From an uncultured Pelagibacteraceae bacterium (GTDB taxonomy: Bacteria; Pseudomonadota; Alphaproteobacteria; Pelagibacterales; Pelagibacteraceae): a DNA stretch of 64,000 nucleotides. Both the position numbers and the translations under genes were made by a program. The notes under the pieces were generated by a model. It had not been told where the DNA came from. It saw only the letters and a list, made by a program, of their open reading frames with translations, and made no database searches. Positions 1-11,018 of this stretch are shown in pieces. The stretch is from the NCBI GenBank assembly GCA_913050185.1, contig CAJXBA010000001.1:1-64000 (forward strand), read 5' to 3'. Every line of letters begins with the position of its first letter. The stretch's first letter is position 1.

Positions 1-2395
1 TAAATTTTCCAGAATCATCTCTGCTTATTCCAAAAGTAGTTTGCGTTAAATCATTAGTTCCAAAACTAAAAAAATCAGCATACTTTGCTATATCTTTTGC
101 TCTTAAAGCTGCCCTTGGAAGTTCTATCATCGTTCCAACGTAATATTTTATTTTTATTGAATGAATTTTTTGAATTTCTTCTGCAGTTTTTTTAACTAAA
201 CTTCTAAGTATTTTAATCTCAGAAACTGTAGAAACAAGAGGAATCATTATTTCTGGAATAACCGGTTTTATTTTTTTCTTTTTACATTCAACTAATGCTT
301 CAAAGATAGCTTGACATTGCATTTGGTAAATTTCAGGAAATGAAATACCCAATCTACATCCTCTATGTCCCAACATAGGATTCTGTTCATGAAGCTCGAT
401 AATTCTGGACTTTACATCGTGATGGTTAATATTTAGCTCCTTAGCTATATCATTAATATCTTTATCTGTTTTTGGTAAAAATTCGTGTAAAGGAGGATCT
501 AGAAGTCTAACCGTTACAGGTAAACCATTCATGATTTTAAAAATTTCAAAAAAATCCCCTTTTTGATAAGGAAGAAGTTTGGCTAACGCTTTTTTTCGAT
601 CCTCTTTTGTTTTAGAAAGTATCATTTGTCGGACAGAAATAATTCTTTTTTCGTCAAAAAACATATGTTCTGTTCTACATAGACCGATACCTTCGGCTCC
701 AAAATCTCTAGCAGTTTTAGTGTCTTCGGGCGTTTCTGAATTAGTTCTTACTTTGAGTTTTCTAAATTTATCAGCCCAGTTCATTAATTGTGAAAAATCT
801 TTAGATATATCGGGTTTTACAGTTGAAACTTCACCTAGCATAACTTTTCCACTTCCTCCGTCTATAGTAATCAAATCTCCTTCCTTAACTTCATGATTGC
901 CTGATTTAAATAATTTATTTTCATAATCAATTTTAATTTCATTCGATCCAGATACACAGGGTTTACCCATGCCTCTGGCAACAACGGCCGCATGACTTGT
1001 CATTCCTCCTCTTGCAGTTAAAATACCTTTTGCTGCATGCATTCCATTAATATCTTCTGGAGAAGTTTCTACTCTAACCAAAATTGTACCTTGCATTTGT
1101 TCTTTTAATCTTTCTGCCTCATCTGCAGAAAAAATAACTTTTCCACTTGCCGCTCCTGGTGATGCAGGCAAGCCAGACGCTATTATTTTCTTATCAACTT
1201 TTTCGTCTAGAGTGGGGTGTAATAATGTTTCAAGTGTATTTGGATCAATTCTAAGAACAGCTTCTTTGTTTGAAATTAATTTTTCTTTAACCATATCAAC
1301 TGCAATTTTAATTGCTGCTTTAGCCGTTCTCTTTCCAGAACGAGTCTGCAACATCCATAATTTATTATTTTCAACCGTGAATTCAATATCTTGCATATCT
1401 CGATATTTATTTTCTAATTTTTTAAAAATCTTTTTTAATTGTTGGAAAATTTCCGGCATACTTTCTTCCATAGATAAACCTTTAACATAGGACTTCTTTT
1501 TTAATTTTTTTGAAATATGATGAGGAGTTCTCGTCCCAGCAACAACATCTTCTCCCTGAGCATTAATCAGATATTCACCAAATAATTCTTTTTCCCCTGT
1601 TGAAGGATTTCTTGTAAAGCCTACACCTGTTGCGCAATCTTCTCCCATATTGCCGAATACCATTGATTGAACATTTACAGCGGTGCCCCAATGATCTGGT
1701 ATATGATTTATTTTTCTGTAAATTTTTGCCCTCCTGCTATTCCAGGATAAAAAAACTGCACTGATCGCACCATACAATTGCTCGTTTACATCTTGAGGAA
1801 AATTTTTTTTTGTTTTTTCTTTAATTACTTCTTTAAAATTCTCAATTAAGCCATCCCAATCATCTTCTTCAAGTTCTGTATCCTGTATTACTCCTTTGGT
1901 TAATTTGTAGTTCTCTATCAGTTCTTCGAAAAAATGCTGTTCTATCCCCAGCACAACAGTACCGTACATTTGAATAAATCTCCTATAGCTGTCTTTGGCA
2001 AATCTTCCGTTGTAAGTTTTATTTTTAAGCGCAACTACTGTCTTATCATTCAAGCCTAAATTTAGAATGGTATCCATCATACCTGGCATTGAAACCCTCG
2101 ATCCGGATCTTACGGAAACTAGTAAAGGATCTAACAAACTTCCAAATTTTTTTTTAGAAAATTTTTCAATTACGCCAATTTCTTTTTTAGTTTGTTGAAT
2201 AATTTTTTTTGGTATTTTTTTATTGTTTTTAAAAAAAAATTCACAAACTTTAGTAGATATAGTAAAGCCTGGAGGAACTGGTAAACCTAATTTCGCCATC
2301 TGCGCTAAATTTGCACCTTTGCCTCCAAGAATATTTTCAGAGTTAAAATTATTTTGATGTTCTTTGTTGTTAAATCTAAAAATCAATTTTTCCAA
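1..2395 (-). CDS. ppdK: Pyruvate, phosphate dikinase (3' end cut by window edge)
   Basis: Interconverts pyruvate, ATP and phosphate with PEP, AMP and pyrophosphate in the cytoplasm. The visible part has the N-terminal nucleotide-binding domain starting with LGGKGANLAQMAKLGLPVPP. The phosphohistidine swivel motif GGMTSHAAVVARGMGKP lies near bases 960-1010. The start of the PEP/pyruvate barrel (FSFGTNDLTQTTFG) lies at the window edge. About 798 codons are present; the family usually has roughly 880, so about the last tenth is outside. No ATG is available: I chose the TTG directly abutting the glyS stop, which gives the usual N-terminus. It is co-directional with glyS and probably co-transcribed. 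The reversible enzyme fits a genome that also carries a lower glycolytic cluster. Confidence 0.95.
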   Translation of the reverse strand, partial: MEKLIFRFNNKEHQNNFNSENILGGKGANLAQMAKLGLPVPPGFTISTKVCEFFFKNNKKIPKKIIQQTKKEIGVIEKFSKKKFGSLLDPLLVSVRSGSRVSMPGMMDTILNLGLNDKTVVALKNKTYNGRFAKDSYRRFIQMYGTVVLGIEQHFFEELIENYKLTKGVIQDTELEEDDWDGLIENFKEVIKEKTKKNFPQDVNEQLYGAISAVFLSWNSRRAKIYRKINHIPDHWGTAVNVQSMVFGNMGEDCATGVGFTRNPSTGEKELFGEYLINAQGEDVVAGTRTPHHISKKLKKKSYVKGLSMEESMPEIFQQLKKIFKKLENKYRDMQDIEFTVENNKLWMLQTRSGKRTAKAAIKIAVDMVKEKLISNKEAVLRIDPNTLETLLHPTLDEKVDKKIIASGLPASPGAASGKVIFSADEAERLKEQMQGTILVRVETSPEDINGMHAAKGILTARGGMTSHAAVVARGMGKPCVSGSNEIKIDYENKLFKSGNHEVKEGDLITIDGGSGKVMLGEVSTVKPDISKDFSQLMNWADKFRKLKVRTNSETPEDTKTARDFGAEGIGLCRTEHMFFDEKRIISVRQMILSKTKEDRKKALAKLLPYQKGDFFEIFKIMNGLPVTVRLLDPPLHEFLPKTDKDINDIAKELNINHHDVKSRIIELHEQNPMLGHRGCRLGISFPEIYQMQCQAIFEALVECKKKKIKPVIPEIMIPLVSTVSEIKILRSLVKKTAEEIQKIHSIKIKYYVGTMIELPRAALRAKDIAKYADFFSFGTNDLTQTTFGISRDDSGKF

Positions 2396-4462
2396 TTAAG
2401 CACCCTCTACTTTTGAAAAGTTTATAAAGTTATTATAAGTCTTACAAAACATTTGAAGTAATTCTAAACGGTTTTTTCTTATATCCAAATTTTCATCATT
2501 TACAATTACATTATCAAAAAAGTTATCTGTGGCAGGCTTAGCTTCTGCCAATATTTTCAAGGTTTCGTCGTAATTTTCTCGTTTTTCTGTGGAGGCAAAA
2601 TGTTTTTGAATTTCATTAATTTTATCAAATAAATATTTTTCTTCGTCTTTTTTAAATAAGTATGATTCTGGTTGACCGATAATGTTTCTTTTTTGACCCT
2701 TTAACTCTTGATCAACAATATTCGAAGCTCTTTTATATGTTCCTATAATATTTTTACATATATCCTTAGAAATATTTTTATTCATTACTATACATTTTTT
2801 GTAGAGTGCAAGGAAATCGCTACCAGTATGTGATGACTCAACTGCCTCAATTATATCATTTCTTATTTTTTTATCCTTAAGCAAATTTTTTAACCTTTCT
2901 CTTAAAAAAGTTAAAACATCTTTAATTGTAGAATTGTTTGAAAACTTTACATTTTGTTCTTGATAAACAACCGTTGAATAGTTAATTAAATCCTTTAATT
3001 GAATGGTTAATTTGTTTTCAGTTATTATTCTTAGAAGTCCAATTGCAGTTCTTCTTAGTGCAAATGGATCTTTAGAGCTTGTTGGTTTTTCATTAATTCC
3101 AAAAAAACCTATAAGCGTATCAATTTTATCGGCTATCGATACAGCAACGCCAATTGGCATCTTGGGAACTGCGTTATTAAGACCATTTGGAAGATAATGG
3201 TCGCTAATCGCTGAAGAAACGTCTTTTTCAAACCCTTGCTCTATTGCAAAATATTTTCCCATAGTCCCTTGCAGTTCAGGAAATTCAGCAACTAAATCTG
3301 ACACAAGATCCGCTTTGCAAATTGATGCAGCTATTTCTACTTTTTCTTTATTTATATTTAAATGATCAGAAATTAGGGAAGCAAGCTTTCTTAACCTTTG
3401 AGTTTTATCATACAAAGTACCCAATTCACTAAAAAAAGTTAAATTTTTTAATTTACTTACTTGCTTCACCAAACTTTGTGTTTTGTTTTTATCCCAAAAA
3501 AATTTAGCATCGGATAATCTTGCTTCAATAACTCTTTGATTTCCTGTTTTAATATAGCCTCTTTTATCCGACAAATTAGCAACAAAAAGAAATAGGTTAG
3601 TCAGTTTTCCATTTGTATCGAAAAGGGGGAAATATTTTTGGTGTTGTTGCATTGTTAAAATTAAAATTTCTTGAGGTATTTTCAAATAAATCGTGTCAAA
3701 TTTTCCAATAATAACGTTTGGTTTCTCAACCAAATTAACTACTTCTTCGATTAACCTTTCGTTGAAGTGATTTTTTAATTTTTTAGAATTACAAATATTA
3801 TTAAATTTTTTTATTATTATTTTCTTTCTTTTTTCTTGATCTAAAACAATTTTTTGGGATCTAAGAACATTTAAGTATGATTTATAATTACCTATCTTTC
3901 GCTGTCCTCCACTGTTAATGTCGTCTGAAAAGGTTAAATCATGACTCTTGAGGTGAAAAAAATTAAAATTAATTATCTTGTTGCTAAAAATTGCAATGAC
4001 AGATTTTAAAGGTCTCCCCCAACTCAAATCGTAATCAGCCCACTTCATTGACTTTTTCCAAGAATAACTTTGAAGTACCTCTGGAATAATAAGCTCAAAC
4101 TCATCTAAAAGACTAATTATTTTTGGTTTCACATTTGCAAAATAAAATTCACCTTTTTCTATATTTTTTTTAAATATATCTTTGCTGTCTAATTTGTGTG
4201 ATCTTATGAAACCTTCCAAGGCCATTTGAGGAGCTCCTACTTTTGGTCCCTTCAAAACCTTTTTCTTTTGTTCAATTTTTTCAGGAACTCCATCTATAAT
4301 AAAAACAAGTCTTTTTGGTGTTGAAAAAGATTTGCTTGAATCAAATTTGATTTCCTTTTTTTGCATTCTTTCTTCGAGCATTTGCTTAATTTTTTGTCTA
4401 GCATCAATTTGAAGTCTTGCAGGAATTTCTTCACTAAATAATTCTATAAATAGTTCAGCCAT
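2396..4462 (-). CDS. glyS: Glycyl-tRNA synthetase beta subunit
   Basis: Beta chain of the bacterial alpha2beta2 glycyl-tRNA synthetase, which charges tRNA-Gly. The 688-residue length is normal for the family. It opens with the typical ELFSEEIPARLQ segment. Mid-protein it shows ARLSDAKFFWDKN and the HD-like stretch ADLVSDLVAEFPELQGTMGK, followed by a region rich in DKIDTLIGFFGI-type motifs. The C-terminal third is the helical tRNA-binding part. It starts three bases after the glyQ stop, so the two subunits are translated from one message. Nothing is missing or unusual. Confidence 0.97.
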   Translation of the reverse strand: MAELFIELFSEEIPARLQIDARQKIKQMLEERMQKKEIKFDSSKSFSTPKRLVFIIDGVPEKIEQKKKVLKGPKVGAPQMALEGFIRSHKLDSKDIFKKNIEKGEFYFANVKPKIISLLDEFELIIPEVLQSYSWKKSMKWADYDLSWGRPLKSVIAIFSNKIINFNFFHLKSHDLTFSDDINSGGQRKIGNYKSYLNVLRSQKIVLDQEKRKKIIIKKFNNICNSKKLKNHFNERLIEEVVNLVEKPNVIIGKFDTIYLKIPQEILILTMQQHQKYFPLFDTNGKLTNLFLFVANLSDKRGYIKTGNQRVIEARLSDAKFFWDKNKTQSLVKQVSKLKNLTFFSELGTLYDKTQRLRKLASLISDHLNINKEKVEIAASICKADLVSDLVAEFPELQGTMGKYFAIEQGFEKDVSSAISDHYLPNGLNNAVPKMPIGVAVSIADKIDTLIGFFGINEKPTSSKDPFALRRTAIGLLRIITENKLTIQLKDLINYSTVVYQEQNVKFSNNSTIKDVLTFLRERLKNLLKDKKIRNDIIEAVESSHTGSDFLALYKKCIVMNKNISKDICKNIIGTYKRASNIVDQELKGQKRNIIGQPESYLFKKDEEKYLFDKINEIQKHFASTEKRENYDETLKILAEAKPATDNFFDNVIVNDENLDIRKNRLELLQMFCKTYNNFINFSKVEGA

Positions 4463-4465
4463 AAC

Positions 4466-5368
4466 TTACTTTTGGCTTTCAAGCCAAATTTCTCCCGATT
4501 CCTTGGCCAAATCTCTTATTCTGGAAATAAATTCTGTTCGTTGAGCAACTCCAATTGCTCCACGCGCATCTAGAAGATTGAAAACATGACTAGCTTTCAG
4601 ACATTGATCGTATGCTGGCAATGGCAGTTTTTTTTTCAGTAGTGATTTACACTCAGATTCAGCAATTTCAAAATTTTTTAACAAGTTTTCTATATTAGCA
4701 TATTCAAAATTATAAGCTGAATATTCCTTTTCTGCTTGATAAAAAATATCTCTGTATTTCATTCCAAAATTATTCCAAACAAGATCAAAAACATTTTTTT
4801 TTCCTTGGGTAAACATGCATATCCTTTCTAAACCATAAGTAAGTTCTGCAGAAACTGGTTTACATTCAATTCCAGCCATTTGTTGAAAATAAGTAAACTG
4901 AGTAATTTCCATACCATCACACCAAACTTCCCAGCCTAATCCTGCAGCACCAAGTGTTGGGCTCTCCCAATCGTCTTCGACAAATCTTATATCGTGCTCT
5001 TTATGATTTATTCCTATTGTAGATAAACTTTTTAAATAAACTTTTTTTATATCATCAGGAGAGGGTTTTACGATAACTTGAAACTGATAATAATGTTGTA
5101 AACGGTTTGGATTTTTTCCATATCTACCATCTGTCGGACGACGTGAAGGTTGCACATATGCTGCTTTCCATGGTTTTGCTCCTAGTGAACGTAATGTTGT
5201 AGCCGGATGAAATGTTCCTGCCCCAACTTCAATATCATAAGGCTGAAGTATTACGCATCCATAGTTTCCCCAAAATTTTTGTAAATTCAAAATTGTATCT
5301 TGAAAATTTACTGGATTTGGTTTCCGTTTTTTTTTTTTTATATCTTTTTTTTTTATTTTTTTAGGCAT
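4466..5368 (-). CDS. glyQ: Glycyl-tRNA synthetase alpha subunit
   Basis: Catalytic alpha chain of the tetrameric glycyl-tRNA synthetase (class II fold). Diagnostic segments are [31 protein letters not shown] and [20 protein letters not shown], all in the first third, and [18 protein letters not shown] in the middle. At 300 residues it matches the family. The first 18 residues are a lysine-rich extension ([16 protein letters not shown]) not needed for the fold; a later start would still keep the domain, but no better ATG lies before the core. It directly follows the S49 peptidase stop with no spacer and precedes glyS by three bases. Confidence 0.97.
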   Translation of the reverse strand: MPKKIKKKDIKKKKRKPNPVNFQDTILNLQKFWGNYGCVILQPYDIEVGAGTFHPATTLRSLGAKPWKAAYVQPSRRPTDGRYGKNPNRLQHYYQFQVIVKPSPDDIKKVYLKSLSTIGINHKEHDIRFVEDDWESPTLGAAGLGWEVWCDGMEITQFTYFQQMAGIECKPVSAELTYGLERICMFTQGKKNVFDLVWNNFGMKYRDIFYQAEKEYSAYNFEYANIENLLKNFEIAESECKSLLKKKLPLPAYDQCLKASHVFNLLDARGAIGVAQRTEFISRIRDLAKESGEIWLESQK

Positions 5369-6184
5369 CTAGAAGCCATATCTTTGCCAAATTGATTTTT
5401 CTTCTAATATATCTAATAAATTTTCAACTTGATTTTCTTTAGCGCCTGATAATTTTTTATTCAACCAGCTTCTTGGTTTCTCTAATTTCTCAATATGCAC
5501 TTTTTCACCATATTTTTTTTTTAGTATCTCATCTGCGCTACCGAAACCATCAATTAAGCCTAGTTCTTTTGCTTTGGAGCCTGACCAAAATTCACCTGTA
5601 AACAAGTCCGTACTTGCTTCTTTTTTAAGTTTACCAGATCTGCTTTCTTCAACAACTTTTATAAAATCAGCATGTAAATCTAGTTGTATTTTTTTTAATC
5701 TTTTAACATCTTCTTCTTTTTCTTCTAAAAATGGATCTAATGTACTTTTGTTTTTACCTGCCGTATAAACCCTTCTTTGTATCCCAGCTTTTTTAATTAA
5801 CTCTTGTAAACCAAAGGATGAATAAATTACACCTATGGATCCTATTATTGAGCTTGAATTAGCGTAAATTTCGTCCCCAGCGCAAGCAATCAAATATCCG
5901 CCAGATGCCGCAACGTCTTCCGCAAATACTAAAACTTTTTTTTTATTTTTTATTGCCTGCTTCCTTATGTAGCTATAAATTAAATGGGATTGTACTGGAG
6001 ATCCTCCTGGAGAATTTATAGAAATTGCAACTGCTTGGGTTCTACTAATAGAAAAAGCCTTATCAATTAATTCTTGTTGCCCAGAAAAATCTAGTCCTTG
6101 TTTAAATTTTCCAACAGAACCTATCACCCCGGACAGTCTAATATGAGGAATTATTTTCTTAAAAATTTTAAAAATTGAAAACAT
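5369..6184 (-). CDS. S49 family signal-peptide-peptidase-like serine protease
   Basis: A compact SppA/SohB-type protease expected to degrade signal peptides or membrane-protein fragments. The nucleophile is Ser94 in EDVAASGGYLIACAGDEIYA. The general base is probably Lys146 in TAGKNKSTLDPF, giving the same 52-residue spacing I recall for the small Bacillus SppA (Ser147/Lys199). The oxyanion loop INSPGGSP is at about 57-63. There is no clear transmembrane anchor: residues 1-20 are only moderately hydrophobic, so it may be cytoplasmic or peripheral. At 271 residues it is a single-domain form. It is the first gene of the minus-strand run to glyQ-glyS-ppdK and is divergent from the polyprenyl synthase. 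Confidence 0.88.
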   Translation of the reverse strand: MFSIFKIFKKIIPHIRLSGVIGSVGKFKQGLDFSGQQELIDKAFSISRTQAVAISINSPGGSPVQSHLIYSYIRKQAIKNKKKVLVFAEDVAASGGYLIACAGDEIYANSSSIIGSIGVIYSSFGLQELIKKAGIQRRVYTAGKNKSTLDPFLEEKEEDVKRLKKIQLDLHADFIKVVEESRSGKLKKEASTDLFTGEFWSGSKAKELGLIDGFGSADEILKKKYGEKVHIEKLEKPRSWLNKKLSGAKENQVENLLDILEEKSIWQRYGF

Positions 6185-6334
6185 GCAATGATATATATCC
6201 TAATTATCATAGTTTTTAGATCCTTTGAAAGTCTAAGTAAAGTTATAAAGCTACCTTAGGTTGTAATTATTAGTGCGGCATTAATGAACTAAAAGAAATT
6301 TTTTTGAGATAGAATAAAAGTTATAATTATTTAT

Positions 6335-7348
6335 ATGGGTTCGGTAATACCTTTAAAAAAAGAGATAAGCAGTTCTTATGCAGAGCTAAAAAATCTTGTG
6401 AAAGAAAAAATTGATCAAGTGGATCAAAGAATAAAATTAAAGCTTGCTAGTAAAGTAAATCTTATTCACAAAATGACCAATTATCATTTTAAACTACAAG
6501 GAAAAAAAATTAGGCCACTGCTCACTTTATGTTCTGCTAAGTTATGTAATTACACAGAAGGTAGCAGAGACATAAACTTGGCTGCGTGTATTGAATTAAT
6601 TCACAATGCTACTTTATTACACGATGACGTAATCGATAGTAGTCGCCTTCGGAGAGGTGCCAAAACATCTAATGCCATGTGGGACAATCAATCTTCAATT
6701 TTAGTGGGAGACTATTTATTAAGTCGTTGTTTTGAAATGATAGTAGAAGATGGAAGCCTAGAAGTATTAAAATTACTATCTTCAACCTGTTCAACAATTT
6801 CGCAAGGAGAGGTATCGCAATTGGAATGTAGGGGTGAAATAGACATACTAGAAGAAACCTATTTTAATATTATAAATTCAAAAACTGCAGTTTTATTTGC
6901 TGCGGCCACACGTATAGGAGCGTGTATTACAAATAACAATAGAAAGAAAAAAGACGCTTTAGAGTCATATGGAAGAAATCTTGGTCTTGCTTTTCAAATT
7001 GCAGATGATGCATTAGATTATTATTCCTCAAAAAAAATATTTGGCAAAGAAATAGGCAAAGATTTTTTTGAAGGAAATATAACTTTACCTGCCATATTTG
7101 CGTACCAAGATTCCAATTTAAAAGAGAGAGATTTTTTAAAAAAAGTTTTTAAGAAAAAAAATCGTTCGAATGAAGATTTCGATCAAGTGCAAAACTTGAT
7201 AACAAAATATAATTCTATAAAAGCCTGTTTTAAACGTGCTGAACACTTTGTTAACATGTCATATAATGCCCTAAGTGCTTTCAATCCCTCAAAAGAAAAA
7301 ACTATACTACAAAACATGACTTCTTTTAGTTTGGAACGATCTTTTTAA
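6335..7348 (+). CDS. ispB: Long-chain polyprenyl diphosphate synthase
   Basis: A trans-prenyltransferase that extends farnesyl diphosphate with isopentenyl diphosphate to make the octa- to deca-prenyl tail of ubiquinone. The first aspartate-rich motif is LLHDDVIDSSRLRRG (about 93-107) and the second is FQIADDALDYYSSKK (about 217-231). The K-K-I-R-P segment binding IPP is at about 54-60. Its 337 residues fit long-chain synthases, which exceed the IspA type also present here. Exact product length cannot be read from sequence. A TATAAT box sits at 6322-6327, only seven bases before the ATG, so the leader would be very short. Its last four bases overlap the pdxH 3' end on the other strand. Confidence 0.9.
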   Translation: MGSVIPLKKEISSSYAELKNLVKEKIDQVDQRIKLKLASKVNLIHKMTNYHFKLQGKKIRPLLTLCSAKLCNYTEGSRDINLAACIELIHNATLLHDDVIDSSRLRRGAKTSNAMWDNQSSILVGDYLLSRCFEMIVEDGSLEVLKLLSSTCSTISQGEVSQLECRGEIDILEETYFNIINSKTAVLFAAATRIGACITNNNRKKKDALESYGRNLGLAFQIADDALDYYSSKKIFGKEIGKDFFEGNITLPAIFAYQDSNLKERDFLKKVFKKKNRSNEDFDQVQNLITKYNSIKACFKRAEHFVNMSYNALSAFNPSKEKTILQNMTSFSLERSF

Positions 7349-7968
7349 GGATACAAAATTTCTTTTTTCCATCCACTATCTACTTTTTTGTATCTAAGTC
7401 TCTCGTGAATTCTATTTTCTCCTCGAAGCCAAAATTCAATGGACAGAGGTTCCAATTGCCAACCTGACCAAAAAGGTGGTCTGGGTATTTCTTTTTCGTT
7501 TTTATATTTTTTTTGTAAGTTTTCTATTTTTTTTAAAATTTCAGACGTACTTTTCATTACATTTGACTGGTCGGAGGCCCAAGCTCCAATTCTACTTCCA
7601 TAAGGTCTACTTTTAAAATAATGATCTGCTTCTTCATCATCTACTTGGATTACATTTCCCAAAATTTTTACTTGTCTATTAATACTCTTCCAATAGAAAC
7701 ACATAGCTGCTTTTGGATTCTTTTTTAAGTCTTGGCTTTTAGGACTATTTAAATTTGTGTAAAAAACAAATCCTTTAGAATTTATCTCTTTCAATAGGAT
7801 TATTCTTACATCCGGTTCTCCAGCATTATTTGCGGTTGCTAAAGATGAGGCGTTTGGATCTTTAATTTCATTTTTATCAGCTTCAGCTATCCAAAGTTTA
7901 AACAGTTCAATAGGATCATTTAGGTCTGTAAAGCAAGAATTCAAACCTAATGAGTTTTTTTGATTCAT
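7345..7968 (-). CDS. pdxH: Pyridoxamine 5'-phosphate oxidase
   Basis: FMN-dependent enzyme oxidising pyridoxamine- or pyridoxine-phosphate to pyridoxal phosphate, the last step of vitamin B6 synthesis or salvage. It shows RIILLKEINSKGFVFYTNLN and SRPYGSRIGAWASDQS in the flavin-binding barrel, and the C-terminal signature PPFWSGWQLEPLSIEFW with ENRIHERLRY. I chose the ATG at 7968 (207 residues). The frame stays open to a GTG at 8016 (223 residues), but that start would overlap the divergent aroC start; both lengths are near the E. coli protein (218). The gene is convergent with the polyprenyl synthase, with a 4-base overlap. Confidence 0.94.
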   Translation of the reverse strand: MNQKNSLGLNSCFTDLNDPIELFKLWIAEADKNEIKDPNASSLATANNAGEPDVRIILLKEINSKGFVFYTNLNSPKSQDLKKNPKAAMCFYWKSINRQVKILGNVIQVDDEEADHYFKSRPYGSRIGAWASDQSNVMKSTSEILKKIENLQKKYKNEKEIPRPPFWSGWQLEPLSIEFWLRGENRIHERLRYKKVDSGWKKEILYP

Positions 7969-8002
7969 AAAATAGTCAAAATATTCTATATAATGTAATC
8001 TA

Positions 8003-9085
8003 ATGTCATTTAACACTTTTGGAAAGATATTTCGTTTTACTACTTGGGGAGAATCTCATGGTCCAGCCATTGGATGTGTCGTCGATGGTTGTCCACCTAA
8101 TATTGATTTATCTGAAAAGAATATACAAATGGATATGAATAGAAGACGTCCTGGACAATCAAAATTTACATCACAAAGAAAAGAATCAGATAAAGTAGAA
8201 ATTTTATCTGGTGTCTTCAAGGGAAAAACTACGGGAACTCCTATCGCTATGATCATCTATAACAATGATGCAAGATCAAAAGATTATGAAACCATTAAAA
8301 AGAAATTTAGACCAGGGCATGCCGATTATACCTATTTTATAAAGTATGGAATAAGAGATTATCGAGGTGGAGGAAGGCAATCTGCTAGGGAAACAGCAGC
8401 TCGAGTAGCGGCAGGCGCAATTGCAAAAATTGTCTTGAATAAGTTGATAGGTAAAAAATTTAAAGTTGTTGGAGCAGTGGTCCAGTTAGGTCTACTTGCA
8501 TGCAATAAAAACAATTGGAATGAAAAGCAAATAAGAAAAAATCCATTTTTTTGCCCTGATCAAAAATCAGTTAAACTTTGGGAGAAATATCTTTTGTCAG
8601 TAAGAAAAGTAGGATCATCGTGTGGAGCCGTAATTGAACTAAGAGCATCTGGAGTGCCGGCTGGTCTAGGAGCCCCAATTTACTCCAAATTAGATTCGGA
8701 CTTGGCAAGTGCATTAATGAGTATTAATGCAGTTAAGGGCGTAAATATCGGTGCTGGAATGAATGTAGCATTTTTAAGTGGCGAAAAAAATTCTGATGAA
8801 ATCAGAAATGTTGCTGGGAAAGTAAAATTTAAATCCAATAACGCTGGAGGAATACTAGGTGGTATATCTTCTGGCCAAGAGATTATCGCTTCTTTTGCAG
8901 TGAAACCTACATCTTCAATTTTGAACAGCAGAGAAACTATTGATGACAATAAAAGAAACACAAAAATCTCGATTAGAGGAAGACATGATCCATGTGTAGG
9001 AATTAGAGCTGTACCAATAAGCGAAGCTATGATGACTTGTGTCTTATTAGACCACTATTTATTAAATCGGGGTCAATGCGGTTGA
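8003..9085 (+). CDS. aroC: Chorismate synthase
   Basis: Converts 5-enolpyruvylshikimate-3-phosphate to chorismate using reduced FMN; last step of the shikimate pathway. The three family signatures are clear: [17 protein letters not shown] near residue 17, [17 protein letters not shown] near 47, and [21 protein letters not shown] near 120. The C-terminal [19 protein letters not shown] is also standard. At 360 residues it is full length. It is divergent from pdxH with about 34 bases between the chosen starts, and ends ten bases from the convergent dxs. It terminates with TGA, which shows that UGA is used as a stop in this genome. Confidence 0.98.
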   Translation: MSFNTFGKIFRFTTWGESHGPAIGCVVDGCPPNIDLSEKNIQMDMNRRRPGQSKFTSQRKESDKVEILSGVFKGKTTGTPIAMIIYNNDARSKDYETIKKKFRPGHADYTYFIKYGIRDYRGGGRQSARETAARVAAGAIAKIVLNKLIGKKFKVVGAVVQLGLLACNKNNWNEKQIRKNPFFCPDQKSVKLWEKYLLSVRKVGSSCGAVIELRASGVPAGLGAPIYSKLDSDLASALMSINAVKGVNIGAGMNVAFLSGEKNSDEIRNVAGKVKFKSNNAGGILGGISSGQEIIASFAVKPTSSILNSRETIDDNKRNTKISIRGRHDPCVGIRAVPISEAMMTCVLLDHYLLNRGQCG

Positions 9086-9095
9086 TAGACTCTGT

Positions 9096-11018
9096 CTATT
9101 TAAACTGCTTGGTTTTATGAATTATTATGTTTGACTTGAGTGTATTTAAAACTTTCTGTTCAATTGCATATGCGTCAAGTCCAGCAGTTTTATACATATA
9201 TTCTGGCATATCCTGATCTATAAATTGATCTGGTAATATCATTGATCTTATCTTTAAACCCTTATCGAAGAAACCTCTTTCGGAAAGCATTTGAAAAACA
9301 TGCGAACCAAACCCTCCTATGGAACCTTCTTCAATTGTTATAATGGTTTCGTGATTTGAACAAAGATCCATAATTAATTTTTGATCAAGAGGTTTAGCAA
9401 ATCTGGCATCGGCAACGGTTGTGGAAATTCCTTTAGTATCTAGCTGGTTTGCTGCCTTTAAACATTCGAGCAATCTTGTTCCAAAATTTAGAATTGCAAC
9501 TTTTTTTCCTTCTTTAACGATTTTACCCTTTCCTATTTCCAAAATTTCATTAATTTTTGGAAGTTCCATGTTTGAAGTATTGCCTCTCGGATATCTGAAG
9601 GCCGTTGGTCTATCGTTAATACTCACTGCGGTATTAATCATCTTAACAAGCTCAGTTTCGTCACTGGCAGCCATCACTACAAAGTTTGGCAAAGTTGACA
9701 AGTAAGTAATATCAAACGAACCCGCATGAGTTGATCCATCTGCACCAATTAGACCTGCTCTATCTATTGCAAATCTCACTGGAAGATTTTGTATAGAAAC
9801 ATCATGAATGACCTGATCGTATGCTCTTTGAAGAAAAGTGGAATAAATGGCAACAAAAGGCTTGTAACCTTCTGTAGCTAAACCAGCAGCAAATGTTACG
9901 GCATGCTGTTCAGCAATCCCAACATCAAACATTCGGTCCGGAAATTTTTCTCCAAAAACATCCATGCCAGTACCCGAAGGCATAGCAGCAGTGATTCCGA
10001 TAATCTTAGTATCGTTTTCAGCGTGTTCAATCAAAGTGTTAGCAAATACTTTAGTATAGGATGGTGCGCTTTGTTTTGATTTAGATTGTTTTCCAGTAAC
10101 TACATCAAATTTTGTTACTCCATGGTATTTGTCTCTAGAATCTTCAGCTGGTTTGTATCCTTTTCCTTTTTTTGTAACAGTATGAATTAAAATAGGCCCA
10201 TCATACTTTAATGTTTTTATATTGTTTAGAACTTTAATTAAATTATCTAAATTATGTCCATCAATAGGACCAACGTAATAAAAACCAAGTTCGTTGAAAA
10301 GTGTTCCTCCTCCTGTAACAATATCCTTGATAAATTCTTCGGCTTTTCCAGCTTTATCCTTAAATCTTTTTGAAAATTTAGATGTAATAGATTTTATAGT
10401 TTCTCTAAGTCCAAAGTAAGTTTTTCCAGATAAAAGTCTTGCCAAATATGAGCTCATGGCACCAACAGGTCTCGCTATAGACATATCGTTATCATTAAGT
10501 ATTACAATTAATTTTGATTTCATTGCGCCAGCATTATTCATTGCTTCGTAAGCCAAACCAGCACTCATGGCCCCATCTCCAATGACGGCAATAACATGAT
10601 TTGAATTTTTTGATAGACTCTTTGCTACTGCCATGCCTAATGTTGAAGAAATAGAAGTTGAACTATGACCCGCGCCAAAAGGATCATACTCACTTTCCGA
10701 TCGTCTTGTAAAACCTGAAAGACCCCCGCCTTTTCTTAAAGTACGAATTTTATCCCTACGACCAGTAATTATTTTGTGAGGGTAAGATTGATGTCCAACA
10801 TCCCAAACCAACTTATCCTTTGGTGTATCAAACACGTAGTGTAACGCAACAGTTAATTCTACTACGCCTAAACCAGCACCTAAGTGTCCACCTGTTGTTG
10901 AAACAACATCTATCAATTCTTGTCTGAGCTCTTTGACTAATAGACTAAGTTCGTTTTTATTAAATTTTCTTAAGTCAGATGGATAATTAACTTTATCTAG
11001 TAAACTAGTTTTTGACAT
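9096..11018 (-). CDS. dxs: 1-deoxy-D-xylulose-5-phosphate synthase
   Basis: Thiamin-diphosphate enzyme joining pyruvate and glyceraldehyde-3-phosphate, the entry step of the MEP isoprenoid pathway. The thiamin-binding [18 protein letters not shown] is at about 147-164, [12 protein letters not shown] is at about 73-84, and the transketolase-like catalytic glutamate is in [15 protein letters not shown] at about 365. [19 protein letters not shown] marks the pyrimidine domain. At 640 residues it is complete. It sits directly after ispA (no spacer) and xseB, the standard proteobacterial xseB-ispA-dxs order, linking precursor supply with the farnesyl synthase. A short inverted repeat (ATAGAC at 9085-9090, GTCTAT at 9094-9099) lies at its 3' end. 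Confidence 0.98.
   Translation of the reverse strand: MSKTSLLDKVNYPSDLRKFNKNELSLLVKELRQELIDVVSTTGGHLGAGLGVVELTVALHYVFDTPKDKLVWDVGHQSYPHKIITGRRDKIRTLRKGGGLSGFTRRSESEYDPFGAGHSSTSISSTLGMAVAKSLSKNSNHVIAVIGDGAMSAGLAYEAMNNAGAMKSKLIVILNDNDMSIARPVGAMSSYLARLLSGKTYFGLRETIKSITSKFSKRFKDKAGKAEEFIKDIVTGGGTLFNELGFYYVGPIDGHNLDNLIKVLNNIKTLKYDGPILIHTVTKKGKGYKPAEDSRDKYHGVTKFDVVTGKQSKSKQSAPSYTKVFANTLIEHAENDTKIIGITAAMPSGTGMDVFGEKFPDRMFDVGIAEQHAVTFAAGLATEGYKPFVAIYSTFLQRAYDQVIHDVSIQNLPVRFAIDRAGLIGADGSTHAGSFDITYLSTLPNFVVMAASDETELVKMINTAVSINDRPTAFRYPRGNTSNMELPKINEILEIGKGKIVKEGKKVAILNFGTRLLECLKAANQLDTKGISTTVADARFAKPLDQKLIMDLCSNHETIITIEEGSIGGFGSHVFQMLSERGFFDKGLKIRSMILPDQFIDQDMPEYMYKTAGLDAYAIEQKVLNTLKSNIIIHKTKQFK

Noticed and set aside
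579..896. Open frame of 105 codons on the plus strand inside ppdK
   Set aside because: Antisense shadow of the PPDK gene with no protein-like composition.
9085..9099. Short hairpin ATAGAC/GTCTAT between aroC and dxs as a terminator
   Set aside because: Six base pairs, AT-rich and inside the coding ends of both genes; too weak.
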